NCBI RefSeq assembly: GCF_038502225.1
Contig: NC_091374.1
Location: forward strand, 9,939,701 to 10,003,700
Direction of reading: 5' to 3'
DNA: 64,000 nt
From: Cherax quadricarinatus
Taxonomy: Eukaryota; Arthropoda; Malacostraca; Decapoda; Parastacidae
The position numbers were made by a program, and so were the translations under genes. Of the stretch, positions 11,734 to 58,639 are shown piece after piece (the stretch's first letter is position 1; each line of letters begins with the position of its first letter). Below the pieces are notes generated by a model. It searched no databases, had not been told where the DNA came from, and saw nothing but the letters and a program-made list of their open reading frames with translations.

Positions 11734-13797
11734 ACTAGAGGGATTCTGGACATCTGCGCAAATAACTATTATATACACTGTAAATATTTAGATAAACAAT
11801 ATGGCGACAGGTGTATGATTGCTCTATGTCCACTCACCTCCAAACAATGTAGCGTAACAGTATTGTAGTGCTTTAATATTTGAACTGTATGCACAATTAA
11901 GTACATAATTTTAACTTAAATACACAAATGTTAACAGTGTGTTTTATTAACATTTCAAATTTAGATTAGAACCAAATAACAAGAACAGTAAATATATATA
12001 GATCTATATATAAATATATATATATACTGTATAACCAAATCATACAATCATCATGCCTTGCCATGACTAAAGATTTGAGTGGTAAGATCAATTCCACCAA
12101 AGGCCAAAGCGTTAAGTGTACATGAGATGCTAACACTCAGTCCCATGAGCTGCTGTCTCATGCTGGATAAAGTCCATCACTCTTGCACTCACTCATTAGC
12201 TTCTTATTACTTTTAGTCTCACTCATTCATTTCATACTATTCAACATATAATGATTAGTTCTTTGTGCAATTTGAAATAACGTACAATCTAAAATATTTT
12301 ACACAACTTACAAAATACCAGGTCACATTTATCAACTGTATATTACATATCATTGGGACTTTTTTTTTAACAAAGAAGGAAAGAAAAGAAAGAAAAAAAA
12401 GCAAATGAGGACATTGCTATATTTTCTAAAGGCATTTTTTTATCAACATTAGTTAGATAATCCTCAGCATACTGTTCATGGCTCTCATGTGTTCCTTTAC
12501 ACATCTTCAATTTCAGTCATTTACTCATTACCTCCAATGAGACACAGGAACAGAGAGAAAGAGAAAAAGAAAATGCCTCATGTAGTAGCCTCGTTTAAAA
12601 AAAATTAAATACAAACTGATTGTTGACATGAACAAATAATTACAACTTAATGAAGGGGTAATATAGTACGCAAAATGTGCTGATATTAAACTATACCATT
12701 TCCCTTCCCTTGCCATGTGCAATTAATATGAACAAACATGAAATTTAATTATTTCAATTAATGTTCTCCATTATCCATCAGGATTATACAAAAAAGTACC
12801 GTTTATACTAATCTATCAGTGACTCGTGTCTAGCAAGTTATTTTATTAACCCTTAGGCGCTTAGGTCGTGAATCTACAATTTGTGGTCTATCTTCTAAAC
12901 CCCATAACTCAAGACTTGCACTCTGATCATAAAGATTTTTTTTAATATCCCATGGTGTCTGGAATTTCACTTATGCGATGTTGAAATTTGAAACCAGCAG
13001 CTTCTGCTGCTATTTAGCAGCCAGAGTGAAAACCATTCCCTGCAAGTTTTGCTAACATTATGTAATAAATGAATTCTGTAATCACTCACCCTCTCTCAGA
13101 CACTCACTCACCCCCCCCCCCCCCAACACACCCACAAATACTGACAAACTGTTATTTTATTCACCTTACAGGGAAAAATAATCACTTACTGGACACACTA
13201 TTATTTTCATGTCCTTGCTCACTGTAGGCAACAAAGACAGATGAACCTTATGTATTATAAAATATGGTTTTTATGCAGATGAAAAAAAAAAGATATATTA
13301 TGATGATCATAAAATAATGCATATTTTGTATAAGAAGGAAATAATATGTCACGAATGCTTTTAGCCAAATTTTAGATACATATATATCGTTATAAAAAAT
13401 ATAAAGTTTAGCTATATATGTATTCAATTTTTAAGGAAATTAAGCGCAATATAAGAAAACCTTACGGTTAAAAAAAAAAAAAAAATCTTATTTGAGCACT
13501 TTCGTTTTCATGGTGAAATGATACTTAGGAAATAACTGGGCAACGCTTTACGCAATGAAAGGGTTCAGAGGACTTAAGTTCAATAAAGTTAGTTTTATAG
13601 AAAAAATGAAGGGTTAAGATAGGAATAAAGGAAAAGATTTTGCCACTGGACTGATTTACTGAGCTCTATTTGAACTATCTACATTTCAATATTTTTTCTG
13701 GCCTAAGGCTGCACATGAGCCACGAGAGGCAGGGAGGGCACAAGGGAAGGTATACGAGTTAGGCAGCAGTACTGTATGACCCTTGGAATATCTGGCA
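11417..13797 (-). other. Candidate 3' UTR of the Doa/CLK kinase gene
   Basis: This tract follows the kinase stop codon directly on the minus strand and is nearly free of recognisable transposons, unlike its surroundings. A minus-strand AATAAA lies at 11417-11422, and another at 11943-11948. The real polyadenylation site is not known. The tract also holds a C14 run (13111-13124), TA repeats near 11990-12025, and several A/T runs. Confidence 0.3.
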
Positions 13798-48859
<35,062 letters not shown>

Positions 48860-49020
48860 CTGCAAATAAAAAAAGGTAATGTAAGAATAAACTGGAATTC
48901 AAATATTAAAAGTTATTTCATAGGTGAAGTTGGGGTAGGTAATGAAATTATAGAGTATGTAATAACTAGCATAATTATTACCAGCTAATGTATATAATAA
49001 ATAACTTGCACAAGTAAATA

Positions 49021-49323
49021 CAGTAGGACCCCCATATCCACGGGGTTATATGTTCCAAGGACCTGCCTATATTATGCAAGTCCTACACATATCTATTATA
49101 AAGTTTTAATTGATAAATTATGAGCAATAAGAGGAGAATTATCACTTTTTCACTGATGGGAAGCACTTCACAGCTTCTCTTAAGCCTTGAAGAACTGCCA
49201 ACTTCTCTACTTTTGCACTTTGGGGCCATTATTATGCAAAATTAAGAGGTATTTTTGAGCCACAGTAAACCATGGATAACTGAAACAATCGATACCAAAT
49301 CAGTGGATACAGGGGTTCTACTG
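49021..49323. mobile_element. 303-bp Tc1/mariner- or Tigger-type MITE
   Basis: Starts CAGTAGGACCCCCATATCC and ends GGATACAGGGGTTCTACTG; TA at 49019-49020 and 49324-49325. No ORF. Confidence 0.85.
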
Positions 49324-49919
49324 TACAGTAACAGCTAAATACAATAGTACTGATAAGTGTGTGCAAGTTATTTAATTAACAACAGGATTACTTTTTTAAC
49401 AATTTGGTAGTGAAGACAACCCTATAGTATTAGATATAACCAAAAACAGTTTGATTACATTCTAGAATGATATTTAACACTGATATTTAACATTTTTAAC
49501 TCAGCATGAGCACTCCACAACAGGCCTTGACATACTGCACATATGCTAAATTTTAATTAAATATACTACCTCAAATATTGCCAAAGAATTTCAAAGATAC
49601 AAATGCCTGGAATCAAGGAGTATTTAACTTTATATAACAACACTAGTCCACAAGAAATCTATTATTTTGATGTTAGATAGAAACATGACTATGTACTGTA
49701 ATTAATAAACGTGATCATTGTGTATTGTACAAAATGATACCCATTCCATACATACAGGTACTGCATTATGCAGTAATTACTATTATTACCATCATTATTC
49801 ACATGGCTAAACCCATAAGGGTCATACATCAAAGTCAATGAATGCAATTAAAAACCACTGAAGTCAATGAATATAATTAAACAAGTATAAAACTCCAGTT
49901 AAAAAATATTTCAGTGTCT

Positions 49920-50150
49920 CATACTGAGTGTCCGTGGTTTGATCCTTGGTATGGGTGGAAACTCTGGGCATGTTTCCTTGCATCTGCTTCCCCTGTTCAC
50001 CTAGCAGTACGTAGGCACACCTGGGTGTCAGTCAACTGTTGTGGGTTGCATCCTGAGGGATGGTAGTGTACCATAGAAAGAGCTGGGCTTTGAAATGAGC
50101 TGAGGTAGGATAATAGCTCTTCAACTTCAAACTGACGTTAAAAAAAAAAA
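49920..50150 (+). mobile_element. SINE copy, 5' damaged, A-rich tail
   Basis: GTGTCCGTGGTTTGATCCTTG (B box like), GGGCATGTTTCCTTGCATC, CACACCTGGGTGTCAGTCAAC and GTGGGTTGCATCCTGAGG follow the SINE at 43018. An A16 run near 50140-50155 may be its tail. Confidence 0.65.
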
Positions 50151-50319
50151 AAAAAGTATTTTCCCCGCTAATACCTTTTTCAATACCAAGCTAATTTTTT
50201 TTTTATAATATTTACAGTACTATCACAAAGCATTAACAATATTTTATATAAAGCATACACATATAGTATATTACATAGATAAACTGTCCTATACCTTCGA
50301 TATACCTTTGAAAAATTTC

Positions 50320-51365
50320 AAGAGTTTCACTACTCTTGGAGCCAGGCCATGGGCCAGGCTCGTCTGGTGTTTGCCTGGTCAACTAGGCTGTTGCTGCTGG
50401 AGGCCCACTGCCCCACATATCCATCACAGCCTGGTTGTTCTGGCACCTGGTGAAGATACTTGTCCAGTTTCCTCTTGAAGGTTTCTACACTTGTTCCAGC
50501 CATGTTTCTGATATCTTCTGGTAAGATGCTGAATAGTCTAGGACCCTGGATGTTGATACAGTGTTCCCTTTTTGTCCCCACTGCACCCCTGCTCGTCACT
50601 GAGTTCATTTTACACTTACTTCCATCTCTCTCACTCCAGTATGTCGTTATGGCAGTGTGCAGATTTGGGACAAGGCTCTCGAGTACTTTCCAGTACATGT
50701 ACACGAGTAATGTTCAAGTCTTGAAGGCATTCCCAGTAATTTAGGTGCTTTACTGGCTCAATGTGAGCCATAAACAATCTCCGTATTTGTTCCAGCTCTG
50801 ATATTTCTCCTGCTTTGAATGGGGCAGTCAGCACTGAACAGTATTCTAAATGAGAGAGTACTAGCAATTCGAAGAGTGTCACCAGTGGCATTATTTCCCT
50901 TGTTTTGAAAGTTATCAATACCCACCCCATCATCTTCCTGGCTGTCTTGATTTTCGTCTTGTTACAGTCTTTAAAAGAAAGGTCAGCTGACATAATTATT
51001 CGCAGGTCTTTTATGTGTTCCTTTCATTCTATTTGGTGGCCCTCTTGAGTTTTGTATACAGTGTTCCTTTTGAGTTCTTCATTTTTTCCATACCTAAGCA
51101 GCTGGAACTTATCACCACTGAACGTCATGATGTTCTCCACTGCCCACTGGAAAACCCTACTTATGTTTTTCTGTAATTTTTCAGCGTCCTCTACCGTAGT
51201 GACTTTCATGCTTATTTTAGTGTCATCTGCAAATGATACAAAAGTGTAATGGGTGTTTTTATCTATGTCCGCTATGAGGATGAAAAACAGCAGAGGTGCC
51301 AGGACAGTGCCTTGGGGAACTGAGCTTTTGACCTCGCTGATGCTGAATCTTGCTCTGTACATGAA
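50320..51365 (-). mobile_element. LINE3-related 3' part (CR1/L2-type)
   Basis: The minus strand encodes SSVPQGTVLAPLLFFILIAD, SFADDTKISMKVTTVEDAEK (FADD), DLSFKDCNKTKIKTARKMMG, LSHLEYCSVLTAPFKAGEIS and SILPEDIRNMAGTSVETFKR, in three frames (51024-51362, 50631-50993, 50330-50704). It shares the thumb layout of 16402-17235 but has a different tail, so it is a sister subfamily. Truncated at 51365 before motif C's upstream region. Confidence 0.75.
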
Positions 51366-51654
51366 TTAAAAGAATGTAACCGACTCTTATTACAATAAGG
51401 GTTTCAGAATGCTCTACTGTATTGCATTGTAAAGATAAGTTTTGAGAGCACAAGTGTTCATTCCAGCACTGCAACCTCAAGTTGAGTTATGGGAGAAAAT
51501 TTTCATTAATTGAAACAAAATGGGGACCTTAATAGCAATTTAGTAAAAAAAATATTTTTAATGCTGACCACCAACCACACCTTATAAAATTTAATACAAT
51601 ATAAGCCATGCTAGCATTAAATTTGTTATACTCTAAATTTTTTTTTTCATCAAA

Positions 51655-52016
51655 GTGCAGAAAGGGTTCCTAGCCCCTTCCTCCCAGCATTTTAGTAGCC
51701 TCTTATGACACGCATGGCTTACGGAGGAAGAATTGTGTTCCACTTCCCCATGGAGACAGGAAAAAAAAACAAGAACTAGTAAGAAAACAAAAGAAAACCC
51801 AGAGGGGTGTGTATTATATGCTTGTACATGTATGTGTAGTGTGACATAAGTAGAAGTAGCAAGATGTACCTGAAACCTTGCATGTTTATGAGACAGATAA
51901 TGAAACACCAGCAATCCTACCATCATGTAAAACAATTACAGGTTTCCGTTTAACACTTACTTGCCAGGATGGTAGTACCTCCCAGAGTGGTTGCTGTCTA
52001 CCAACCTACTACCTAC
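51655..52016 (-). mobile_element. RTE-like 5' UTR only
   Basis: Reversed, it matches the 5' UTRs of copies B1, B2 and A2: start GTAGGTTGGTAGACAGCAACC, then TACATGATGGTAGGATTGC, ATGCGTGTCATAAGAGGC and AATGCTGGGAGGAAGGG. No coding sequence follows beyond 51655. LINE relics usually keep 3' ends, so this is unusual. Confidence 0.75.
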
Positions 52017-52029
52017 ATGTGGTGAAAAT

Positions 52030-52625
52030 GCAGCAGCAACAGTGCCACACCTACAGGTGCAGAAAAAGGAGCAGAGCCACACCTGCAGAAACACCAGCAG
52101 TGCGACACCTGCAGTAGCAGAAACAGCAGCAGTGCCACACCTGCAGGTGCAGAAACAGCAGCAGTGCCACACCTGCAGGTGCAGAAAACAGCAGTGCCAC
52201 ACCTGCAGGTGCAGAAAACAGCAGTGCCACACCTGCAGGTGCAGAAACAGCAGCAATGCCACACCTGTAGGTGTAGAAACAGCAGCAGAGCCACACCTGC
52301 AGAAACACCAGCAGTGCCACACCTGCAGAAACAGCAGCAGTGCCACACCTGCAGAAACAGCAGCAGTGCCACACCTGCAGAAACACCAGCAGTCACACCT
52401 GAAGGTGCAGAAACAGTAGTGCCACACCTGCAGGTGCAGAAACAGCAGTGCCACACCTGCAGGTGCAGAAACAGCAGTACCACACCTGCATGTGCAGAAA
52501 CAGCAGTGCCACACCTGCAGGTGCAGAAACTGCAGTGCCACACCTGCAGGTGCAGAAACAGCACCAGTGTCACACCCACAGGTGCAGAAACAGCAGCAGT
52601 GCCATACCTGCAGGTGAAGAAACAG
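52030..52625 (+). repeat. Minisatellite, units of about 24-33 bp (multiples of 3)
   Basis: Units are built on CAGTGCCACACCTGCAGGTG plus CAGAAACAGCAG. Unit lengths step by three bases, so open frames run through on both strands (51991-52419 and 52448-53332 plus; 51957-52883 minus). I read these as by-products of the repeat. The array starts where the RTE 5' UTR at 51655-52016 ends. Confidence 0.92.
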
Positions 52626-53235
52626 CAGAGGTGCCAGCAACCAAGGCCAGTAGAGCAACAGTGCCACCAGCAACCAAGGCCGGTAGAGCAGCAGTGCCAG
52701 TAACCAAGGTCGGTAGAGCAGCAGTGCCAGTAACCAAGGCCAGTAGAGCAGCAGTGCCAGTAACCAAGGAGAGCAGAGCAGCAGTGCCAGTAACCAAGGA
52801 GAGCAGAGCAGCAGTGCCAGTAACCAAGGAGAGCAGAGCAGCAGTGCCAGTAACCAAGGAGAGCAGAGCAGCAGTGCCAGCAACTAAGGCTAGTTTAGCA
52901 ACAGTGCCAGCAACCAAGGGTAGTGCAGCAGCAGTGCCAGCAACCAAGTCCAATACAGAAACAGTGCCAGCAACCAAGATCAGTAGAGCAGCAGTGCCAG
53001 CAACTAAGACCAGTAGAGCAGCAGTGCCGGCAACCAAGGTCAGTAGAGCTGCAGTGTCAGCAACCAAGGTCAACAGAGCTGCAGTGCCAGCAACCAAGAC
53101 CAGTAGAGCAACAGTGCCAGCAACACAGGCCAGTAGAGCAACAGTGCCAGCAACCAAGACCAGTAGAGCAACAGTGCCAGCAACACAGGCCAGTACAGAA
53201 GCAGTGCCAGCAACCAAGTCCAGAAGCAGCAGCAA
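52626..53235 (+). repeat. Minisatellite with 30-bp unit, about 20 copies
   Basis: GTGCCAGCAACCAAGGCCAG plus TAGAGCAGCA recurs every 30 bp, with GAGAGCAGAGCAG variants at 52765-52880. It follows the first array without a gap. Encoded repeats look like AAVPATKASR. Confidence 0.93.
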
Positions 53236-53604
53236 TAGACGGAGCCTGCAGCACACATCCAGCCTGATGAATGCATCTCTCAAACTCTTAAAATCTCACT
53301 TGAAGTTCACGACTCATCCCTTTCGTTTTTAATACTAAAAATACCCCGGTTTACCACGAAAGGTATTTTTGGCATACCACACTGCTAGTTTCTGTCTTGC
53401 CAATCACCGTGGGCAGGGTAGGAGTGTCATTAGGTACACACTAGCATACTACCTCATCAACAAACTGAACTACGCATCAAGTACTGATGTAGCTATTACA
53501 CAGATAGGTAATCTCTCACGATTAATGAGCAGAGGAGTGAGCCTCCACTCTACTCTTGGCACTACGACACCCAAATGGAGTTAGCTCATCGTACAAAGTG
53601 CTGT

Positions 53605-53850
53605 AGTCTACATGTACGGGTGGAAACACTGGGCGTGTTTCCTTTAAAACACTTGCTGTCCCTGTTCACATAGCAGTAAGTAGGTACCTGGGTGTTAGCC
53701 GACTGGTGTGGGCCGCATCCTGGGGACAAAATTAATCCAAGTTGCTCGAAATGCTCTGCATCTTCGGGCTTGCTATATAGTATGTCACTGATGTCAGCTT
53801 GGCTGTAGAAGTTGTATCATGTACTTGTAGACATTATTATTATTAACGAG
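53605..53850 (+). mobile_element. SINE copy lacking the tRNA-like head
   Basis: GGGTGGAAACACTGGGCGTG, GTAGGTACCTGGGTGTTAGC, GTGTGGGCCGCATCCTGGG and GAAATGCTCTGCATCTTCGG match the SINE at 43018. ATTATTATTATTAAC ends it. Confidence 0.7.
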
Positions 53851-54184
53851 TCACTGTTATAATCATGAAGGAACTTGGGACAGCTGGATAAAACATATGC
53901 TGGTTAAACATCAATTAACAGTGGGTCAACAGGCACTTGACAATGATAATTTAGGGAATATGGCAATTCAACTCGTTATAGGTAAAAGTATTAACAGCAG
54001 TCATCAAGTAATAAATAGCTGAATTAACAGGTTTAATGAGAAGAGTGATCAACAAACTTAAGCAGTCTATAACAAAAAAAAAAAAAAAAGAATTGAACAC
54101 CTGATACGAAAACAAGTCAGAAGACTACCGACTCGAACAGTTGACCATCTGCCAGATGGTTATATCAGGTGGCTATTATAAGAT

Positions 54185-54300
54185 GTTGCAGCACTTAGTG
54201 TCCGTGGTTCGATCCCCAGCAAGTATGTATATGGGTGTTAGTCTACTGGTGTGGGTCGCATCCTGGGTGACAAGAATGAGGACCCCAATGTTAATAAGAC
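54185..54300 (+). mobile_element. Short SINE fragment with intact B box
   Basis: GTGTCCGTGGTTCGATCCCC, then directly GGGTGTTAGTCTACTGGTG and GGTCGCATCCTGGGTGAC. The middle of the body is deleted relative to 53605. Confidence 0.65.
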
Positions 54301-54401
54301 ACAGTCCCTTGATGACGCACTGACTTTCTTGGGTTATCCTGGTGGCTAATCCTCCAGGGTTAAAAATCCGAACAAAATCTTATCTTGTATTGGTAATGAA
54401 A

Positions 54402-54700
54402 GCTGCATGGGGAAATTTGGCTACAATGTTATGAAAGCTATATAGTCCCACGCCACCAGAACCACGCTATTGCCTCTTCTTCACGCCTAATTGCACGACA
54501 TGCAATGCAAGGTTTTAAAGACACTAACGGTAGATTTAAAGTAGAATTTAAGGAGAGGTTGGCTGGCTGCATGACTGGCACGCTTGTTCCTGTACCAGTC
54601 TTCTCACTGGAGGAGAGAGAAGAGCCAGGGCAAAAAGCACGGTGGTTGACTCAAGAGGAAATTGACCAAGTGGAGCAAAGTGTGCTCCGTGCCAGCACCC
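54402..54700 (+). other. Unidentified coding-like stretch, about 100 codons
   Basis: One frame is open from about 54402 and reads GEIWLQCYESYIVPRHQNHA, then RLIARHAMQGFKDTNGRFKV, FKERLAGCMTGTLVPVPV and RWLTQEEIDQVEQSVLRAS. It has a balanced, globular composition before it dissolves into the minisatellite at 54700. I recognise no domain. It might be a host exon or part of a transposon. Confidence 0.35.
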
Positions 54701-55503
54701 TCCCTAACTCCACCCACCTAAACCTCTGCCTCCCTCCCTCCACCCACCCAACTTCCCACCAGGACTCCCAACATCTCTCATTCCCCCACCCCAGCCTTTT
54801 TCAATCCACCCCACCCTACTTCACCCCACTAACTTTTCACATCCACTAACCTCCCTCTCCATCCCACTACCTTCACAATCCATCCCACCACACACTACCT
54901 TCACACTCCATCCTACCACACACTACCTTCACAATCCATCCCACCACACACTACCTTCACACTCCATCCTACCACACACACTACCTTCACACTCCATCCT
55001 ACCACACACACTACCTTCACACTCCATCCTACCACACACACTACCTTCACACTCCATCCTACCACACACACTACCTTCACACTCCATCCTACCACACACA
55101 CTACCTTCACACTCCATCCTACCACACACACTACCTTCACACTCCATCCTACCACACACACTACCTTCACACTCCATCCTATCACACACACTACCTTCAC
55201 ACTCCATCCTACCACACACACTACCTTCACACTCCATCCTACCACACACACTACCTTCACACTCCATCCTACCACACACTACCTTCACATTCCATCCTAC
55301 CACACACTACCTTCACACTCCATCCTACCACACACTACCTTCACACTCCATCCTACCACACACTACCTTCACACTCCATCCTACCACACACTACCTTCAC
55401 ACTCCATCCTACCACACACTACCTTCACACTCCATCCTACCACACACTACCTTCACACTCCATCCTACCACACACTACCTTCACAATCCATCCTACAACA
55501 CTA

Positions 55504-56322
55504 CCTGGAGGTTATTCCGGGGATCAACGCCCCCGCGGCCCGGTCCATGACCAGGCCTCCCGATGGATCAGGGCCTGATCAACTAGGCTGTTACTGCTGG
55601 CCGCACGCAGTCCAACGTACGAGCCACAGCCCGGGTGATCCGGCACTGACTTTAGGTATCTGTCCAGCTCTCTCTTGAAGGCAGCCAGGGGTTTATTGGC
55701 AATTCCCCTAATGCTTGATGGGAGGCTGTTGAACAGTTTTGGGCCCCGGACACTTATGGTGTTTTCTCTTAGTGTACCAATGGCGCCCCTACTTTTTATT
55801 GGGGGCATTTTGCATCGCCTGCCCAGTCTTTTACTTTCGTAGGGAGTGATTTCTGTGTGCAGATTTGGGACCATTCCTTCCAAGATTTTCCAAGTGTAGA
55901 TTATGATACATCTCTCCCTCCTGCGTTCCAACGAGTATAAGTCAAGTGCTTCCAAGCGTTCCCAGTAGTTAAGGTGCTTGACAGAACTTATACGTGCAGT
56001 AAAGGATCTCTGCATACTCTCTAGATCTGCGATTTCACCTGCTTTGAATGGAGATGTTATTGTACAGCAGTATTCCAGCCTAGAGAGAACAAGTGATTTG
56101 AAAAAGATCATGGGCTTGGCATCTCTCGTTTTGAAAGTTCTCATTATCCATCCTATCATTTTCTTTGCACGTGCGATCGTGGCACTGTTGTGATCCTTGA
56201 AAGTGAGATCCTCAGACATTACTACTCCCAGGTCCCTTACATTATTTTTCCGCTCTATTGTATGGCCGGAGTCAGTAGTATACTCTGTTATAGTTATTAT
56301 CTCCTCCAGTTTTCCATAACAC
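55504..56322 (-). mobile_element. LINE3 3' fragment inserted in the minisatellite
   Basis: The tail is at the left (CTGGAGGTTATTCCGGGG) and the truncated 5' side at 56322. AACACTACC precedes it and AACACACTACC follows it, possible target duplication, though the repeat array makes this ambiguous. Confidence 0.85.
55524..56318 (-). pseudogene. LINE3 RT thumb and C-terminal domain
   Basis: Reads YGKLEEIITITEYTTDSGHT, VRDLGVVMSEDLTFKDHNSA, LSRLEYCCTITSPFKAGEIA, LNYWERLEALDLYSLERRRE and ends WTGPRGR. The frame is clean, close to that at 16402-17235, and begins inside the thumb. Motifs A to C are absent, so it is inactive. Confidence 0.8.
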
Positions 56323-57564
56323 ACTACCTTCACAATCCATCCCACCACACACTCCCTTCACAATCCATCCTACCACACTACCTTCACAATCCATCCTACC
56401 ACACACTACCTTCACAATCCATCCTACCACACACTACCTTCACAATCCATCCTACCACACACTACCTTCACACCCCATCCTACCACACACTACCTTCACA
56501 CTCCATCCTACCACACACTACCTTCACACTCCATCCTACCACACACTACCTTCACAATCCATCCTACCACACACTACCTTCACAATCCATCCCACCACAC
56601 ACTACCTTCACAATCCATCCCACCACACACTACCTTCACAATCCATCCTACCACACTACCTTCACAATCCATCCTACCACACACTACCTTCACAATCCAT
56701 CCCACCACACACTACCTTCACAATCCATCCCACCACACACTACCTTCACAATCCATCCCACCACACACTACCTTCACAATCCATCCCACCACACACTACC
56801 TTCACAATCCATCCCACCACACACTACCTTCACAATCCATCCCACCACACTACCTTCACAATCCATCCTACCACACACTACCTTCACAATCCATCCTACC
56901 ACACACTACCTTCACAATCCATCCTACCACACACTACCTTCACAATCCATCCTACCACACACTACCTTCACAATCCATCCCACCATAACCCAAACACTAC
57001 ATCCATCACCCTCCTCATCCCACTATAATAACCCACAATATTCCTCTCAAACCCCCACACCCTACCCTCACATCCAACCACACGCTATCCTCCCCATCCC
57101 GCATCCCCCGCCTCCCAATTCAACACTACCGCCTCCCACAAAATGTACACTAGGCTCCAGTGAACTTGTTTGGTTTAAAGCCTATCTACCGAAAGTAGTA
57201 GCATTTGCCCTTAACTATAGAATACTTATATACCTAGAGAATAAAAGACATTATGTATATACAAGGGGTATATAAACAGGAAAAGCAATGTGAAGGACCT
57301 GGGTGTGGTAATGTCCGAAGATCTCACCTTCAAGGACCACAACAATGCCACTATCACATCTGCTAGGAAATAAGAATATAAGAAAGAAGGAACACTACAC
57401 CAGGCCTACTGACCCATGCGGAGTAGGTCCATGTCCCCCCCCGGATTAGACCAATGACCCCCCCGGATTAGCCCAATGACCCACCCAGTCTGGTCATCTC
57501 CAATCAAGGATGGCGCACTGCTCCAGACCCAGCAGCACAAGCTAGTCAGGTTCAACTCATGTAT

Positions 57565-58401
57565 TTAACTAACCTGTTTTTTAAAACTACACAACGTTTT
57601 AGCCTCAATAACTGTACTCGGGAGTTTGTTCCACTCATCCACAACTCTATTACCAAACCAGTGCTTTCCTATATCCTTCCTGAATCTGAATTTTTCCAAC
57701 TTGAAACCATTGCTGCGAGTCCTGCCTTGGCTGGAAATTTTCAGCACGCTATTTACATCCCCTTTATTTATTCCTGTTTTCCATTTATACACCTCAATCA
57801 TATCCCCCCTAATTCTACGCCTTTCGAGAGAGTGCAGATTCAGGGTCCTCAGTCTATCCTCATAGGGAAGATTTCTGATACATGGGATCATCTTTGTCAT
57901 CCTCCTCTGTACGTTTTCCAGAACATTTATATCCATTTTGTAATACGGTGACCAGAACTGAGCAGCATAGTCTAAATGAGGCCTAACCAAGGATATATAG
58001 AGTTGAAGAACAACCTGAGGACTTCTATTATTTATACTTCTAGATACGAAGCCAAGAATTCTGTTAGCTTTAATGCGAACATTAATGCACTGTTGTCTTG
58101 GTTTTAGATTACTGCTAACCAGAACTCCTAAATCCTTTTCGCAATCAGTAGTATTATTTAGTTTATATGTGGCATGGTTATTTAACTGTCCAACATTTAG
58201 AGCTTTGCATTTGTCAATATTAAACTGCATCTGCCACTTCTCCGACCATTGCATCAGTCTATTCAAATCATGTACTCCAGTGTCCTCATTAGAATGAATT
58301 GGACGGCCTATTTTGGTGTCATCAGCAAATTTGCTTATTTCGCTATTTATCCCCTCATCTATGTCGTTTATGTAAATTGTGAACAACAACGGGCCCAACA
58401 C
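57565..58401 (-). pseudogene. CR1-like RT motif C to C terminus (278 aa)
   Basis: Reads LGPLLFTIYINDIDEGINSE, KFADDTKIGRPIHSNEDTG, MQFNIDKCKALNVGQLNNHA, KDLGVLVSSNLKPRQQCINV and RKDIGKHWFGNRVVDEWNKL. The FADD is intact. Small in-frame deletions occur after GVHDLNRL and NNTTDCEKD. Confidence 0.83.
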
Positions 58402-58639
58402 TGACCCCTGAGGAACACCACTTGTGACGTGCCCCCATTCTGATTTCTCCCCATTTATGCAAACTCTCTGCTATATTTGCAACCATGCCTCTACCCAGGA
58501 AAAAAATTCTCCTCCTATTCCGTGTGTCTTAAGTTTCCTCAATAGCCACTGGTGTGGAACTCTATCGAAAGCCTTACTGAAGTCCATATACACTATCATA
58601 TTCATTACCATGATCTACCTCCTCAAACACCTTAGTGAA

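Larger units (their letters stand above)
54885..56985. repeat. Minisatellite with 28-30 bp unit, split by a LINE
   Basis: The unit CACTACCTTCACAATCCATC plus CTACCACACA (28 or 30 bp) fills 54885-55503 and 56323-56985. The 30-bp form carries an extra CA and clusters at 54965-55270. A LINE3 fragment separates the two blocks. Confidence 0.93.

Noticed and set aside
51957..52883. 308-codon minus-strand leucine/tryptophan-rich frame
   Set aside because: It is the mirror of the same minisatellites (LLLCSPWLLA-type repeats).
52030..53235. CRISPR-like array
   Set aside because: No alternation of constant repeats with unique spacers, no cas genes, and the context is eukaryotic.
52448..53332. 294-codon repeat frame as a real protein gene
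   Set aside because: The frame is open only because the repeat unit is a multiple of three; the opposite strand is open as well and no start context, splice sites or unique domain were seen.
54913..55303. VGWSVKVVC repeat frames on the minus strand
   Set aside because: They encode only the 30-bp repeat block.
56190..57275. 361-codon histidine/threonine-rich frame
   Set aside because: It is a translation of the 28-bp minisatellite; unit length not tied to protein structure.
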